Assembly: GCF_000378245.1 (NCBI RefSeq) | Contig: NZ_KB899494.1 | Coordinates: 186,001 to 250,000 of the forward strand | Direction: 5' to 3' | Length of the DNA stretch: 64,000 nucleotides | DNA from: Aromatoleum toluclasticum ATCC 700605 | GTDB lineage: Bacteria > Pseudomonadota > Gammaproteobacteria > Burkholderiales > Rhodocyclaceae | Shown: piece after piece, positions 19,346 through 28,677 of the stretch | Layout of the letters: every line of letters begins with the position of its first letter | How positions within the stretch are numbered: position 1 is the first letter of the stretch | The notes under the pieces: model-generated | Told to the model about the DNA's origin: nothing | Database searches by the model: none | What the model saw: only the letters and a program-made list of their open reading frames with translations | Made by a program: the position numbers and the translations under genes

Positions 19346-21534
19346 TGGCGCGCGCGAGCAAGGGCAGCCGTCCCGGCGCCGACCGCATGGACGACCTGTT
19401 CGCGGCCGACGCCGCGCCGGCCCGCACGGACATCCCGGCGCTGCTGCGCCGCTGGGCCGAGCGCGGCTGGCTGCGTCCGCTCGACCGCGTGTTCGCGGAA
19501 TTCCTGCGCGACGAGGCGCCCGCCGCCGACCCGCTGCTGCTGCTGGCCGCGGCGCTCGCGAGTCACCAGCTCGGCCGTGGCCACGTGTGCCTCGACCTCG
19601 CCGCGACGCTCGCCGACCCGCGCTTCGCGCTCTCGCTGCCGCCCGAGGGGGATGACGAGACGGATCTGCCGCCGCTCCCGGACGAGGCGCTGGCGGGCGT
19701 GACGCTCGAGCGCTGGCGCGCGGCGATCGTGCATCCGCTGCTGGTAGCGATTCCCGGGTGCAGGGTGGATGAGGCGCAGCCCTTATCCGCCGCCATCTCC
19801 GACCGCTCGGCAGCGAACACTCCGCTCGTTCTCGTCGGCACCCGCCTCTACCTGCGTCGCTACTGGCAATACGAATGCGACGTGCGCGCGGGTATCGCCG
19901 CGCGGCTGGCCGCACCGCCCGCTGAGCCCGATCCGACGGCCTTCCGCCAGGCGCTCGACGCGCTCTTCCCGCCGCGCGCGGACGGTGCCGTGGATTGGCA
20001 GAAGCTCGCCTGCGCGCTGGTCGCGCGCAGCGCCTTCGGTATCGTCACCGGCGGCCCCGGCACCGGCAAGACGACCACCGTCGTGCGCCTGCTCGCGCTA
20101 CTGCAAAGCCTCGCGCTCACCGGGCCGCAGCGGCGCCCGCTGCGCATCCGGCTGGCCGCGCCCACCGGCAAGGCCGCCGCGCGGCTCAACGAGTCGATCG
20201 CCGGTGCGGTCGAGAAGCTCCAGCTCGACCACCTGCCCGGCGGCGAAGCCGTGCGCGCGGCGATCCCGGTCGCGGTCGGCACGCTGCACCGCCTGCTCGG
20301 CAGCCGCCCCGACACGCGCCACTTCCGCCACGATGCGCGCAACCCGCTGGCGCTGGATGTGCTCGTCGTCGACGAGGCCTCGATGGTCGATCTCGAGATG
20401 ATGGCCGCGGTGCTCGCGGCGCTGCCCGCGCACGCACGTCTCGTGCTGCTCGGCGACAAGGACCAGCTTGCGTCGGTCGAGGCCGGCGCGGTGCTCGGCG
20501 AACTGTGCGCCCGCGCGGGCAGAGCACATTACACGCCGGCCACACGCGACTGGCTCGCCGGCGTGACCGGCGCGCGTATCGACGACGCTCTCGTCGACCC
20601 GCGGGGCGAAGCGCTCGACCAGGCCGTGGCGATGCTGCGCACGAGCCACCGCTTCACCGCCGACAGCGGCATCGGCCGCCTCGCCGAGGCCGTCAATACC
20701 GGCGACTTCGTCGCGATGCACGGGCTGCTGGACGGATCGGGGCCGCGGCCCTGCGTCGATATCGCGCGCCTGCGGCTGGCCGGCGACGCCGACTTGCGCG
20801 CCCTCGTCATCGACGGCGGCGCGGAGAATTTCCCCGGTGGCGCTCAGCGCGCCTGCAACGGTGCGCCCTCGCCGCTCGTGGGTTTCGGCCATTACCTGCA
20901 GGTGATGCGTGCGGAGCGGCCCCCGCTGAGTGCCGCGCAGGCCGACTTCGACCGCTGGGCGCGCGCGGTGCTCGCCGCACAGGGACGTTTCCAGCTGCTG
21001 TGCGCGCTGCGCCGCGGCCCGTGGGGCGTCGAAGGGCTCAACGAACGCGTCGCCCGCATGCTGCACGCGGCCGGCCTGATTCCGGCCGATCACAGCTGGT
21101 ATCCCGGCCGGCCCGTGCTCGTCACGCGCAACGACTACGGCCTGGGGCTCATGAACGGCGACGTCGGCGTGACCCTCGAACTGCCGCGCCCCGCGCCGGA
21201 TGGCGGACTGCAGTGGGGCCTGCGCGTGGCCTTCCCCGCCGGCGACGGTAGCGCGGCCGTCCGCTGGGTGCTGCCGAGCCGGCTGCAGGCGGTCGAGACG
21301 GTGTACGCGATGACGGTGCACAAGTCGCAGGGTTCCGAGTTCACGCACGCCGCGCTGGTGCTGCCCGACAGCCTGAACCCCGTCCTCACGCGCGAGCTCG
21401 TGTACACGGGCATCACCCGCGCGCGCCAGTGGCTGACGCTGGCCACCGCGGGTTCCGACCGTGTGCTGGACGAGGCGGTCGACCGGCGCGTGCTGCGCGC
21501 GAGCGGCCTGATGGCGGCTCCGTCCCGCGCGTGA
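19345..21534 (+). CDS. recD: exodeoxyribonuclease V alpha subunit RecD
   Basis: A 729-residue 5'-3' SF1B helicase subunit. An N-terminal domain contacting RecC (about 1-190) is followed by Walker A GGPGTGKTTTVVRLLALL (near 235), LAAPTGKAAARLNESI, DVLVVDEASMVDLEMM (motif II), LVLLGDKDQLASVEAGAVLGEL (motif III), and near the end MTVHKSQGSEFTHAALVLP and LVYTGITRARQWLTLAT. ATG 19345 shares one base with the recB stop (TGATG), so translation is coupled. Compared with E. coli RecD (about 608 residues) it is longer because of inserts around residues 95-150 and 350-440. Confidence 0.94.
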   Translation: MARASKGSRPGADRMDDLFAADAAPARTDIPALLRRWAERGWLRPLDRVFAEFLRDEAPAADPLLLLAAALASHQLGRGHVCLDLAATLADPRFALSLPPEGDDETDLPPLPDEALAGVTLERWRAAIVHPLLVAIPGCRVDEAQPLSAAISDRSAANTPLVLVGTRLYLRRYWQYECDVRAGIAARLAAPPAEPDPTAFRQALDALFPPRADGAVDWQKLACALVARSAFGIVTGGPGTGKTTTVVRLLALLQSLALTGPQRRPLRIRLAAPTGKAAARLNESIAGAVEKLQLDHLPGGEAVRAAIPVAVGTLHRLLGSRPDTRHFRHDARNPLALDVLVVDEASMVDLEMMAAVLAALPAHARLVLLGDKDQLASVEAGAVLGELCARAGRAHYTPATRDWLAGVTGARIDDALVDPRGEALDQAVAMLRTSHRFTADSGIGRLAEAVNTGDFVAMHGLLDGSGPRPCVDIARLRLAGDADLRALVIDGGAENFPGGAQRACNGAPSPLVGFGHYLQVMRAERPPLSAAQADFDRWARAVLAAQGRFQLLCALRRGPWGVEGLNERVARMLHAAGLIPADHSWYPGRPVLVTRNDYGLGLMNGDVGVTLELPRPAPDGGLQWGLRVAFPAGDGSAAVRWVLPSRLQAVETVYAMTVHKSQGSEFTHAALVLPDSLNPVLTRELVYTGITRARQWLTLATAGSDRVLDEAVDRRVLRASGLMAAPSRA

Positions 21535-21961
21535 GCCGGCGGGCGGCCGTCGATCGGCGTCGCCAGGCAATGTTCACCCCCTCCTGATCGCCGCCGTGCG
21601 CACGATGTCGCCGGCAAGTGCGCGGATCGGTGCTTGGCAGCATCCGGATGTCGGGCAGGCTCATCACGCGTGCGCCGGTCTTTTGCAAGTCACATGCCAT
21701 ACCCAATAAGTAATAGAGTTGTATCCGTATATATGTATCAGTCGGCGTAAAAGCCGGAAAATGCGGGGGATTTCGGGTGGGGAATCCCCCCCCATTTTGG
21801 GGAGTTTGGGCCGTCTGAAATGGCAATTGAATGCCACCGCACGGCGTACATTCAGTAACGTTAAGTCGATCACGGTGGCGACCGCGATTTGGCGTCACAC
21901 TGGCCGAACCTGTGTCCGGGGCATCTCACCCGGTCCCCTGCTTCTGTGGAGTTTCACGGAC
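21535..21961 (+). promoter_or_regulatory. regulatory region of the sensor-kinase/NtrC operon
   Basis: 427 bp without a gene. An AT-rich stretch (21700-21750) offers a possible sigma-70 start (TTGCAA at 21683, AATAAG 17 bp later). Then comes TGGGGAATCCCCCC (21778-21791) followed by CCCCATTTTGGGG, matching the palindrome seen before the sigma-54 units further on. TGGCAATTGAATGCCA (about 21821-21836) is an inverted repeat that resembles a -24 element but has the wrong GG-to-GC spacing. Autoregulation by the activator encoded downstream is plausible. Confidence 0.5.
21778..21791. promoter_or_regulatory. TGGGGA/CCCC palindrome (candidate activator site)
   Basis: TGGGGAATCCCCCC upstream of the histidine kinase gene. 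It is a shortened version of the TGGGGA-N4-TCCCCA palindrome found before gspG and the multicopper oxidase gene. The neighbouring CCCC-to-GGGG arrangement repeats the alternating pattern of those sites. Confidence 0.5.
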
Positions 21962-23377
21962 ATGGACGGTATCCGGAAGCCCTTCAACCTGCGCAAATGG
22001 TTTTCCATCGTCAGCCTGGCGGTGACCGGCGGGGCCGCCATCGTCTCGGGCGCGATCCTGTCGAACTTTTTCGTCACCGAAGCGATCAAGCGCGACGCGA
22101 TGCTGACGCGGCAGTTCATCCAGTCGATCGCCGAGATCGAGCTGCGTCATGCCCGTTTCGGTCCCGTCGGTGTGTCCTTCGGCGCCATCCTCGACGAACG
22201 CCTCTCGGCGCAGGATCTCGGCCTCGAGCCGGAAAACCTCGCGCGTGCGCGCCAGGAATTCTTCGATCACCTGCGCCAGATGCCCGAGGCGCTGCTCGCC
22301 ACCGTGTTCGCAACCGACGGCTACGTGATCTGGTCAACCAATCCGCTGTTGATAGGCAAGACGCTGCCCGACAACGACGAACTGGAGGAGGTCATCGAAC
22401 GCCGCGAGGCGGTCGCGGGAGGACACCTGAAGGGGACCGCCGGCTCGAAGATGGAGCAGCAGTTCATGCGCTATCCCGAGGACATCTATATCGAGAACTA
22501 CGTGCCCTTGTTCGACCGGGATGGCTCGGTGGCTTCGGTCGTCGAAATCTACAAGGAACCGCGCGAACTCATCTACTCGCTCAAGCGCGGCTACCTGCTG
22601 ATCTGGCTCGCTGCCTTCCTTTCGGGCGCGGCCGTGTACCTGTGTCTGCGCTGGATCATCATCCGCGCCGCCCGCCAGATCGACACCCAGCAGCGCGAAT
22701 TGGTCGAAAACAAGACCCTGGTCGCGCTCGGCGAAATGTCCTCGGCCGTCGCGCACGGCCTGCGCAACCCGCTTGCGTCGATCCGCTCCAGCGCCGAGGT
22801 CGCCCTCGAAGTCGCTGACCCGTCGACCGCGAAGAACCTCACAGACATCGTTACCCAGGTCGATCGGCTCTCAAAGTGGGTACGAGAATTGCTTCAATTT
22901 TCGAAGCCGATCAGCGACGAACGCGAGGCCGTGAAGATCGATTCGGCCCTGAACAACGCGCTGTCCACCTACGAGGTGCAGATCCACCGCGCCGGCATCG
23001 AAGTCGACTGGACGCCCGAGGCGGCGCCTGCGGTCGAGGTGCATGCGAACGGAGCGCTGCTCGAGCAAGTGCTGAACAGCGTGCTGTCCAATGCCATCGA
23101 AGCCATGCCGCGCGGCGGGCGCCTCGGCGTGTCGGTGGCGCCGCCGGAGCACGATCGGGTAACCATCGAGATTGTCGATACGGGCTGCGGGATGTCGGCG
23201 AAGCAGATCGAAAAGGTCTTCAAGCCTTTCTACACGACGAAACGCGGCGGGCTGGGTGTCGGTCTGGTGTTGGTAAAGCGGATAATGGAACGATTCGGTG
23301 GGAACGTCGTGCTGGACAGCAAGGAGCAGGCGGGAACCACCGTGCGTCTGACATTCAAGGTAGCGGAGCAGGAGTAA
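21962..23377 (+). CDS. membrane histidine kinase, NtrB/ZraS-like output
   Basis: A 471-residue sensor kinase. TM1 spans about 14-36, an extracytoplasmic sensor of about 170 residues follows (with [17 protein letters not shown] and [22 protein letters not shown], a double-Cache-like look), and TM2 spans about 210-232. A short linker then leads straight to the H-box [19 protein letters not shown] (His265), with no HAMP or PAS domain evident. The catalytic domain has the N-box [14 protein letters not shown]1 DTGCGMS, F-box [11 protein letters not shown] and G2 [13 protein letters not shown]. The kinase fits partners of NtrC-type regulators, and the next gene, 4 nt away, is one. ATG 21962 is preceded only by a distant GTGGAG. 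The stimulus is unknown; context suggests a metal or redox signal. Confidence 0.88.
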   Translation: MDGIRKPFNLRKWFSIVSLAVTGGAAIVSGAILSNFFVTEAIKRDAMLTRQFIQSIAEIELRHARFGPVGVSFGAILDERLSAQDLGLEPENLARARQEFFDHLRQMPEALLATVFATDGYVIWSTNPLLIGKTLPDNDELEEVIERREAVAGGHLKGTAGSKMEQQFMRYPEDIYIENYVPLFDRDGSVASVVEIYKEPRELIYSLKRGYLLIWLAAFLSGAAVYLCLRWIIIRAARQIDTQQRELVENKTLVALGEMSSAVAHGLRNPLASIRSSAEVALEVADPSTAKNLTDIVTQVDRLSKWVRELLQFSKPISDEREAVKIDSALNNALSTYEVQIHRAGIEVDWTPEAAPAVEVHANGALLEQVLNSVLSNAIEAMPRGGRLGVSVAPPEHDRVTIEIVDTGCGMSAKQIEKVFKPFYTTKRGGLGVGLVLVKRIMERFGGNVVLDSKEQAGTTVRLTFKVAEQE

Positions 23378-23381
23378 GGAA

Positions 23382-24794
<1,413 letters not shown>

Positions 24795-24824
24795 CGGGAA
24801 GGAATACGGGAAGGGAGGGAGAGG

Positions 24825-24852
24825 GGGCGCGGCGCAAGCCGCGCCCTTTTTT
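24825..24852 (+). terminator. rho-independent terminator after the response-regulator gene
   Basis: Perfect 9-bp GC stem GGGCGCGGC/GCCGCGCCC (24825-24833, 24838-24846), loop GCAA and six T. It ends the kinase-regulator transcript and abuts the stop codon of the convergent gspF gene. Confidence 0.9.
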
Positions 24853-26042
24853 CACTGGATGCTGCTTGCCAACTCGAAGATCGGGATGTACATCAGGATC
24901 ACGATGACGCCGATCACCAGGCCGATGAAGGTCATCAGCAGCGGCTCGAACAGGCGCACAAACCACTCGATGAAGCGGCTCATCTCCTCGTCGTAGAAGT
25001 CGGCCGTGCGCTCCATCATCTCGCCGAGGTTGCCGGCGTGCTCGCCCGCGCGCAGCATGCGCAGCGACACCGGCGTGGCCATGCGGTGTTCCTCCAGCGC
25101 CCACGACAGCGCCTGGCCTTCGCGGATGCGGGCGGCGACTTCGTCGAGGCGGCTGCGCGTGGCGGCCGCGAGCAGGCCGCGCACCATGCCGATTGCGGTC
25201 AGGATGGGGATGCCGCCCTGCAGCAGGATGCCCAGCGAACGGTAGAAGCGCGCCATCTCGTAGACGAACAGCCGCTTGCGGATCGCCGGCACCGCCTCCA
25301 GCACCTGCGACAGCGCGCGCCGCACCGGCGGCTGGCGCAGCAGCAGCGTTGCGCCGGCGAGCACGGCGAGTGCGCCGCCGCCCAGTTCCAGCTGATGCGT
25401 GTGCAGGAACTGCCCCGAAGCCAGCAGCACGCGCGACAGCCACGGCAGCTTGGTGCCGACGTCCTCGAACACCGCCGCGAAGCGCGGCACGACGTAGCCG
25501 ACCAGGAACAGCAGCACCCCGCAGCCGACGAGGAACAGCAGCACCGGATACACCGAGGCGCTGACGATCTTCTGCCGCACCTCGTCCACGCGGCCGCGGT
25601 AGGCCACGTAGCGGCCCAGCGCGGCGCCCACGTCGCCGGTCTTCTCGCTCGACTGGATCAGCGCCACGTACAGCTCGGGAAACACCTCCGGCGCGCGCGC
25701 CAGGGCCTGCGACAGCGACTTGCCCTCGTACAGCGCGCGCACCAGGTCGTCCAGCACCTTGCGCGCGTGGCCGTCGCTTTCCTTCTCCGCGAGGCTCTCC
25801 AGCGCGTCGATCAGCGCCAGGCCCGCCTTCAGCAGCGTGGCCAGCTCCTGGCTGAACAGTACCAGCGGGAACACCTCCTTGCGCTGCCAGCGCAGCGCCG
25901 GCAGGCGTTGCGCCGCGCGCAGCGACATCACGCGCAGGCCCTGGTCCTCGGCCTGGCGACGCGCGTCGGCGAGGCTGGTGGCGTCTATCGTCAGGGCGAC
26001 GACGCCCGCATCCCGACCGACACCCTTGACGAGGAAGCGCAT
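24852..26042 (-). CDS. gspF: type II secretion inner-membrane platform protein GspF
   Basis: A 396-residue GspF/PilC-family polytopic protein. It carries two T2SSF repeats: the first around FSQELATLLKAGLALIDALESLAEKESD (about 70-200), the second around MARFYRSLGILLQGGIPILTAIGMV (about 265-390). Three membrane spans are seen (about 170-192, 215-240, 365-390). It is the platform that couples the GspE ATPase to pseudopilus assembly. The gene follows gspG on the minus strand with 30 nt between, and together they form a two-gene unit separate from the main secretion operon at 43-51 kb. That operon has no gspF of its own, so the two loci probably build one machine. Confidence 0.9.
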   Translation of the reverse strand: MRFLVKGVGRDAGVVALTIDATSLADARRQAEDQGLRVMSLRAAQRLPALRWQRKEVFPLVLFSQELATLLKAGLALIDALESLAEKESDGHARKVLDDLVRALYEGKSLSQALARAPEVFPELYVALIQSSEKTGDVGAALGRYVAYRGRVDEVRQKIVSASVYPVLLFLVGCGVLLFLVGYVVPRFAAVFEDVGTKLPWLSRVLLASGQFLHTHQLELGGGALAVLAGATLLLRQPPVRRALSQVLEAVPAIRKRLFVYEMARFYRSLGILLQGGIPILTAIGMVRGLLAAATRSRLDEVAARIREGQALSWALEEHRMATPVSLRMLRAGEHAGNLGEMMERTADFYDEEMSRFIEWFVRLFEPLLMTFIGLVIGVIVILMYIPIFELASSIQ

Positions 26043-26072
26043 GGCGGCACCCGGCGCGACGCGGTCAGCGCC

Positions 26073-26519
26073 TCACTCCCAGCTCACGATGTCGGCGTTC
26101 TCGCCCTCGCCGCCGGGCTGGCCGTCCTTGCCCAGCGAGTACACGTCGTACTCGCCATGCTCGCCCGGCGCCGCGTAGACGTAGTTGCGGCCCCACGGGT
26201 CCGCCGGAACGCTCTTCTGCAGATAGGGGCCGCCCCACTTCGTCTCGTTGGCGGGGCGGGTCACCAGCGCTGCGAGCCCCTGTTCGGTCGTGGGGTAGTG
26301 GCCGGTGTCGAGGCGGTACAGGTCCAGCGCCTTCACCAGGCCCTCGACCTGCGCACGGGCGGCCTTCACTTCCGACTTGCCGAGCTGGCTGAAGTACTTC
26401 GGGGCCACCAGGCCGGCGAGCAGGCCCAGCACCACCAGCACCACCAGCAGTTCCAGCAGCGTGAAGCCGCGCGAGGTGCCACCAGTGAGGCTGCGGCGGA
26501 ACATTCGACGATCGTCCAT
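26073..26519 (-). CDS. gspG: major pseudopilin GspG
   Basis: A 148-residue major pseudopilin. The prepilin motif SRG|FTLLELLVVLVVLGLLAGLVAP has the cleavage Gly and Glu5. It is followed by the GspG signature (PKYFSQLGKSEVKAARAQVEGLVKALDLYRLDTGHYPTTEQGLAALV) and the C-terminal Ca-binding region DPWGRNYVYAAPGEHGEYDVYSLGKDGQPGGEGENADI. It builds the secretion pseudopilus after processing by a prepilin peptidase, which is not encoded in this window. The N-terminal leader has 18 residues from ATG 26519; an internal Met at residue 6 is an alternative start. Upstream lie a sigma-54-type promoter and a strong TGGGGA/TCCCCA palindrome. Confidence 0.92.
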   Translation of the reverse strand: MDDRRMFRRSLTGGTSRGFTLLELLVVLVVLGLLAGLVAPKYFSQLGKSEVKAARAQVEGLVKALDLYRLDTGHYPTTEQGLAALVTRPANETKWGGPYLQKSVPADPWGRNYVYAAPGEHGEYDVYSLGKDGQPGGEGENADIVSWE

Positions 26520-26591
26520 GGGCTTTGCTCGCTCAGTTGATTAGGTGTCCGCCAGTGTGGGACCAGGCTCCGGGCGGCGTCAATTTGTCCG

Positions 26592-26607
26592 AGCAGGAAA
26601 CATGCCC
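26592..26607 (-). promoter_or_regulatory. sigma-54-type promoter candidate for gspG-gspF
   Basis: Minus strand GGGCATGTTTCCTGCT: GG-N10-GC spacing kept, three departures from TGGCAC-N5-TTGCT. It lies 73 nt before the gspG ATG and about 65 bp from the palindrome at 26672. Confidence 0.5.
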
Positions 26608-26640
26608 GTGGCGTGACGCGTGTCGCGCCGCGGCGGCGTG

Positions 26641-26656
26641 CGGCATGGCGCTTGCG
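26641..26656 (+). promoter_or_regulatory. sigma-54-type promoter candidate for the transglycosylase gene
   Basis: CGGCATGGCGCTTGCG matches TGGCAC-N5-TTGC except at the first and sixth bases, with correct GG-N10-GC spacing. The candidate activator palindrome lies just downstream of it, in the expected leader, which is unusual. Confidence 0.5.
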
Positions 26657-26671
26657 TAGTCCCCGATGAAG

Positions 26672-26687
26672 TGGGGAATTTTCCCCA
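26672..26687. promoter_or_regulatory. palindromic activator site TGGGGAA-TT-TTCCCCA
   Basis: TGGGGAATTTTCCCCA has perfect 7-bp arms around a 2-bp centre, the best copy of the motif in the window. It lies between the divergent gspG and transglycosylase genes, at enhancer-like distance from the gspG promoter. A preceding CCCC (26661) gives the same CCCC-N7-TGGGG phasing as other copies. Confidence 0.7.
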
Positions 26688-26715
26688 ATAAAGACGCAAG
26701 AACGGGAGACGCCGC

Positions 26716-27354
26716 ATGCCATCGCCAGTTCCGCTCCTCGTTGCCGCATGGCTCGCGCTGCCTCTGGCCGCGCACGCCGATGTCTATATGAAGGTCGAGC
26801 CCGACGGCTCGCTCACCCTCACCGACGAACCGCGCCGCGGCTTCGAGCACGTCGTCGCCACGCCCGGTCCCGCCAGCGGAGGGCGAGCACCCATAGGCGG
26901 GACCGGCGTGCCGGTCGCCGCGTCGGCAGCCGGCACCGGCACCGGCAGCCTGCCGTATGCGCCGCTGGTCACGGCGGCCGCGGCGGAGCACGACCTGCCC
27001 GAGGCGCTCATCCATGCCGTGATCCGGGCCGAATCGAACTACGACCCGGGGGCGGTATCGCCGAAGGGGGCAGTCGGGCTGATGCAGTTGATGCCCGACA
27101 CGGCGCGCGAGATGGGGGTGGCGGACGCGCGCGACCCGGCCGACAACATCCGTGGCGGTGCGCGCTACCTGAAGCGCCTGCTCGGCATGTTCGGCAACGA
27201 CGTGGGGCGTGCCGTCGCGGCCTATAACGCCGGCCCGGGCGCGGTGGCGCGCAGCGGCGGCACGCCGCCCTACGCCGAGACGCGGCGCTACGTGCCGCGC
27301 GTGATCGAGCATTTCGAACGCCTCGGTGGCCGCCGTGGGGGGCGGGTGTCCTAA
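26716..27354 (+). CDS. lytic transglycosylase (Slt70-like SLT domain)
   Basis: A 212-residue exported peptidoglycan lyase. A signal peptide (about 1-22, ending AHA) leads into a DUF4124-like start (DVYMKVEPDGSLTLTDEP) and a Gly/Ala-rich linker. The SLT domain (about 90-205) has catalytic Glu106 in IRAESNYDPGAVSPKGAVGLMQLMP, then GGARYLKRLLGMF and AVAAYNAGPGAV. It cleaves glycan strands to 1,6-anhydro ends. Placed beside gspF/gspG and controlled by the same type of promoter, it probably opens the cell wall for the secretion machine. Ribosome-binding site GGGAG precedes ATG 26716. Confidence 0.9.
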   Translation: MPSPVPLLVAAWLALPLAAHADVYMKVEPDGSLTLTDEPRRGFEHVVATPGPASGGRAPIGGTGVPVAASAAGTGTGSLPYAPLVTAAAAEHDLPEALIHAVIRAESNYDPGAVSPKGAVGLMQLMPDTAREMGVADARDPADNIRGGARYLKRLLGMFGNDVGRAVAAYNAGPGAVARSGGTPPYAETRRYVPRVIEHFERLGGRRGGRVS

Positions 27355-27358
27355 GTTT

Positions 27359-27394
27359 TGGGGAAATTTGCCCGGCCTTGGGGAAGTTTACCCA
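27359..27394. promoter_or_regulatory. tandem pair of TGGGGA-type sites, 20 bp apart
   Basis: TGGGGAAATTTGCCC (27359-27373) and TGGGGAAGTTTACCCA (27379-27394), immediately after the transglycosylase stop. Their starts are exactly 20 bp apart (two helical turns), as expected for cooperative binding of an NtrC-type activator. They lie 228 bp upstream of the -24 element at 27587. Confidence 0.7.
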
Positions 27395-27586
27395 CGCACC
27401 AGCGGGGTGCGCGCAAAACCCTTTGACGCCGCGAGATCTGCCCGCTCAGACGATGTGTATAAGCCCTTCGGTATATGTCATGAAGCTAATGCGCCCCCCC
27501 GGAAGTGGGGGTTCGAATTGGGTGAGATAACCCACCGCTGCCGTGAAAGCCGCGAAATACCTGAGGGACGGTAAGTCCGGAATACC

Positions 27587-27602
27587 TGGCACAGGGGTTG
27601 CT
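27587..27602 (+). promoter_or_regulatory. sigma-54 promoter of small secreted protein A
   Basis: TGGCACAGGGGTTGCT is a perfect TGGCAC-N5-TTGCT -24/-12 element, 146 bp before the ATG at 27733. Confidence 0.88.
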
Positions 27603-27732
27603 GTATGTCCCGCGGGACTCTCCCGAAATGCATCCGCCGTCCGAACTGCCAAGGTTTCATCGGCCGACGTGGTGTCAGGCAAGGGGTCTCAGGACCCTGA
27701 ACCCAAAACCCAAACCCTTCGGAGATATTGAA

Positions 27733-28098
27733 ATGGCCAAGAACATTCGCACCCTCGTCGCGATCGCATCACTTCCTCTCATGGTCGGTGTCGCCAGCGC
27801 GAGCGGACCGTATGCGGGGGCGTGCGGCGCCAGCCTGGACGGCGTCGAAGCGGCGATCGTCGCTGCGACCTTCTACGATCCCAAGGCGGCGTCGAACGAG
27901 AGCAACCTGATCCTCAAGCTCGACTCGGCGGCGGCCAAGCTGGCGCAGAACAAGCCGCTCGACGCGATCGCCAACCTCGAGTCGATCTCGAACCGGGCCA
28001 CCGAACTGGCCAATGCGCCGAAAGCCAAGCTCGACGATGCGACCGGCATCAACGTGGCGGCAGCGAGCGCGATCACCTGCGTGGGGGCGAACTACTGA
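27733..28098 (+). CDS. small secreted two-cysteine protein A
   Basis: A 121-residue exported protein of no family I recognise. A signal peptide (MAKNIRTLVAIASLPLMVG..., cleavage after about ASA) leads to a mature protein of about 98 residues. This has one Cys near its start (AGACGASLDGVEAAIV) and one near its end (SAITCVGANY), likely a disulfide closing a helical bundle (Ala/Leu-rich helices between). GGAG at 27721 decides ATG 27733. It is a paralogue of the next gene: same signal-peptide phrase NIRTLVA, same Cys placement with an LD-x-V motif after the first Cys, and the same promoter layout. Expression just before the giant oxidase and under the same sigma factor suggests a secreted partner or accessory subunit. 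Confidence 0.8.
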   Translation: MAKNIRTLVAIASLPLMVGVASASGPYAGACGASLDGVEAAIVAATFYDPKAASNESNLILKLDSAAAKLAQNKPLDAIANLESISNRATELANAPKAKLDDATGINVAAASAITCVGANY

Positions 28099-28156
28099 GC
28101 CTGGGGGGCTCGCCAGGCGACTTGCCTGCGGTTTCGACTGCGGCAGGTGGCGTTTC

Positions 28157-28198
28157 ATGGCCGAAAGGCGCGACTTGCAGGTCGCGCCTTTCGGCCAT
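28157..28198. terminator. 18-bp perfect hairpin after small protein A
   Basis: ATGGCCGAAAGGCGCGAC pairs perfectly with GTCGCGCCTTTCGGCCAT across a 6-nt loop (TTGCAG), 58 nt after the stop. No T-run follows, so it is either a strong 3'-end stabiliser/terminator or a dispersed palindromic element. Confidence 0.6.
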
Positions 28199-28303
28199 GC
28201 TTGCTTTATGGCGTCCGTGCGCCGCGCCCTGGCCGGGACCAAGTGCGCCGGCTTCGGGCAAACCCCGGCCATCGGGAGGCGGGCCGGCCGGGAATGATTT
28301 GGG

Positions 28304-28337
28304 TGGGGATTCCTGCTCATGTTTGGGGCGGCGCCCA
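28304..28337. promoter_or_regulatory. degenerate tandem TGGGG sites before small protein B
   Basis: TGGGGATTCC (28304-28313) and TGGGGCGGCGCCCA (28324-28337) have weaker right arms, but their starts are 20 bp apart and lie 227 bp upstream of the next -24 element. This reproduces the 20-bp and 228-bp spacings before protein A. Confidence 0.5.
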
Positions 28338-28530
28338 TACATCGCCGAGGCGAGGCCCCAAACCCCTGTGCGGCGCGGGCTGTGTCGATTCCGGTGCCGT
28401 GCATGAGCGCTTGGATATGTGACGCGAAGGTCATCGGGTGCCCCCGTATGTGGGGGGGGGATTGGTGAAAAAACCGCACTCCGGCGCTGAAAGCCGCGAA
28501 ATACCTGATGAAGGGGTGTGCCGGCTTTCC

Positions 28531-28546
28531 TGGCACGCGGGTTGCT
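28531..28546 (+). promoter_or_regulatory. sigma-54 promoter of small secreted protein B
   Basis: TGGCACGCGGGTTGCT is a perfect -24/-12 element, 147 bp before the ATG at 28678. It is preceded by the phrase GCCGCGAAATACCTGA shared with the protein A promoter region. Confidence 0.88.
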
Positions 28547-28677
28547 GAACGTCCTGCGGGAGTCTCCCGCAACGCTTTCGCCGGCCCGAACTGCCAGTGC
28601 GCCATCGGTGGAAACGGCGTCAGACGAAGGCTCTTCGGACCCCGCGTCCGAACATCCAATCCTTCGGAGAAAATGAA

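Larger units (their letters stand above)
27355..27732 (+). promoter_or_regulatory. control region of small secreted protein A
   Basis: 378 bp with no gene. It holds the tandem palindromes, an inverted CCCCC/GTGGGGG element near 27490-27507, the phrase GCCGCGAAATACCTGA (about 27549-27564), the -24/-12 promoter and a 120-nt leader. The region is closely paralleled before small protein B (28300-28677), with the same elements in the same order and spacing. Confidence 0.7.

Noticed and set aside
10710-19915. Very long minus-strand frames (over 1500 codons) opposite recC, recB and neighbouring genes
   Set aside because: They are antisense shadows of high-GC third-position bias; RecC/RecB/RecD motifs are unambiguous on the plus strand.
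21821-21836. TGGCAATTGAATGCCA as a sigma-54 promoter of the kinase operon
   Set aside because: GG-to-GC spacing is 9, not 10; it is better seen as an inverted repeat.
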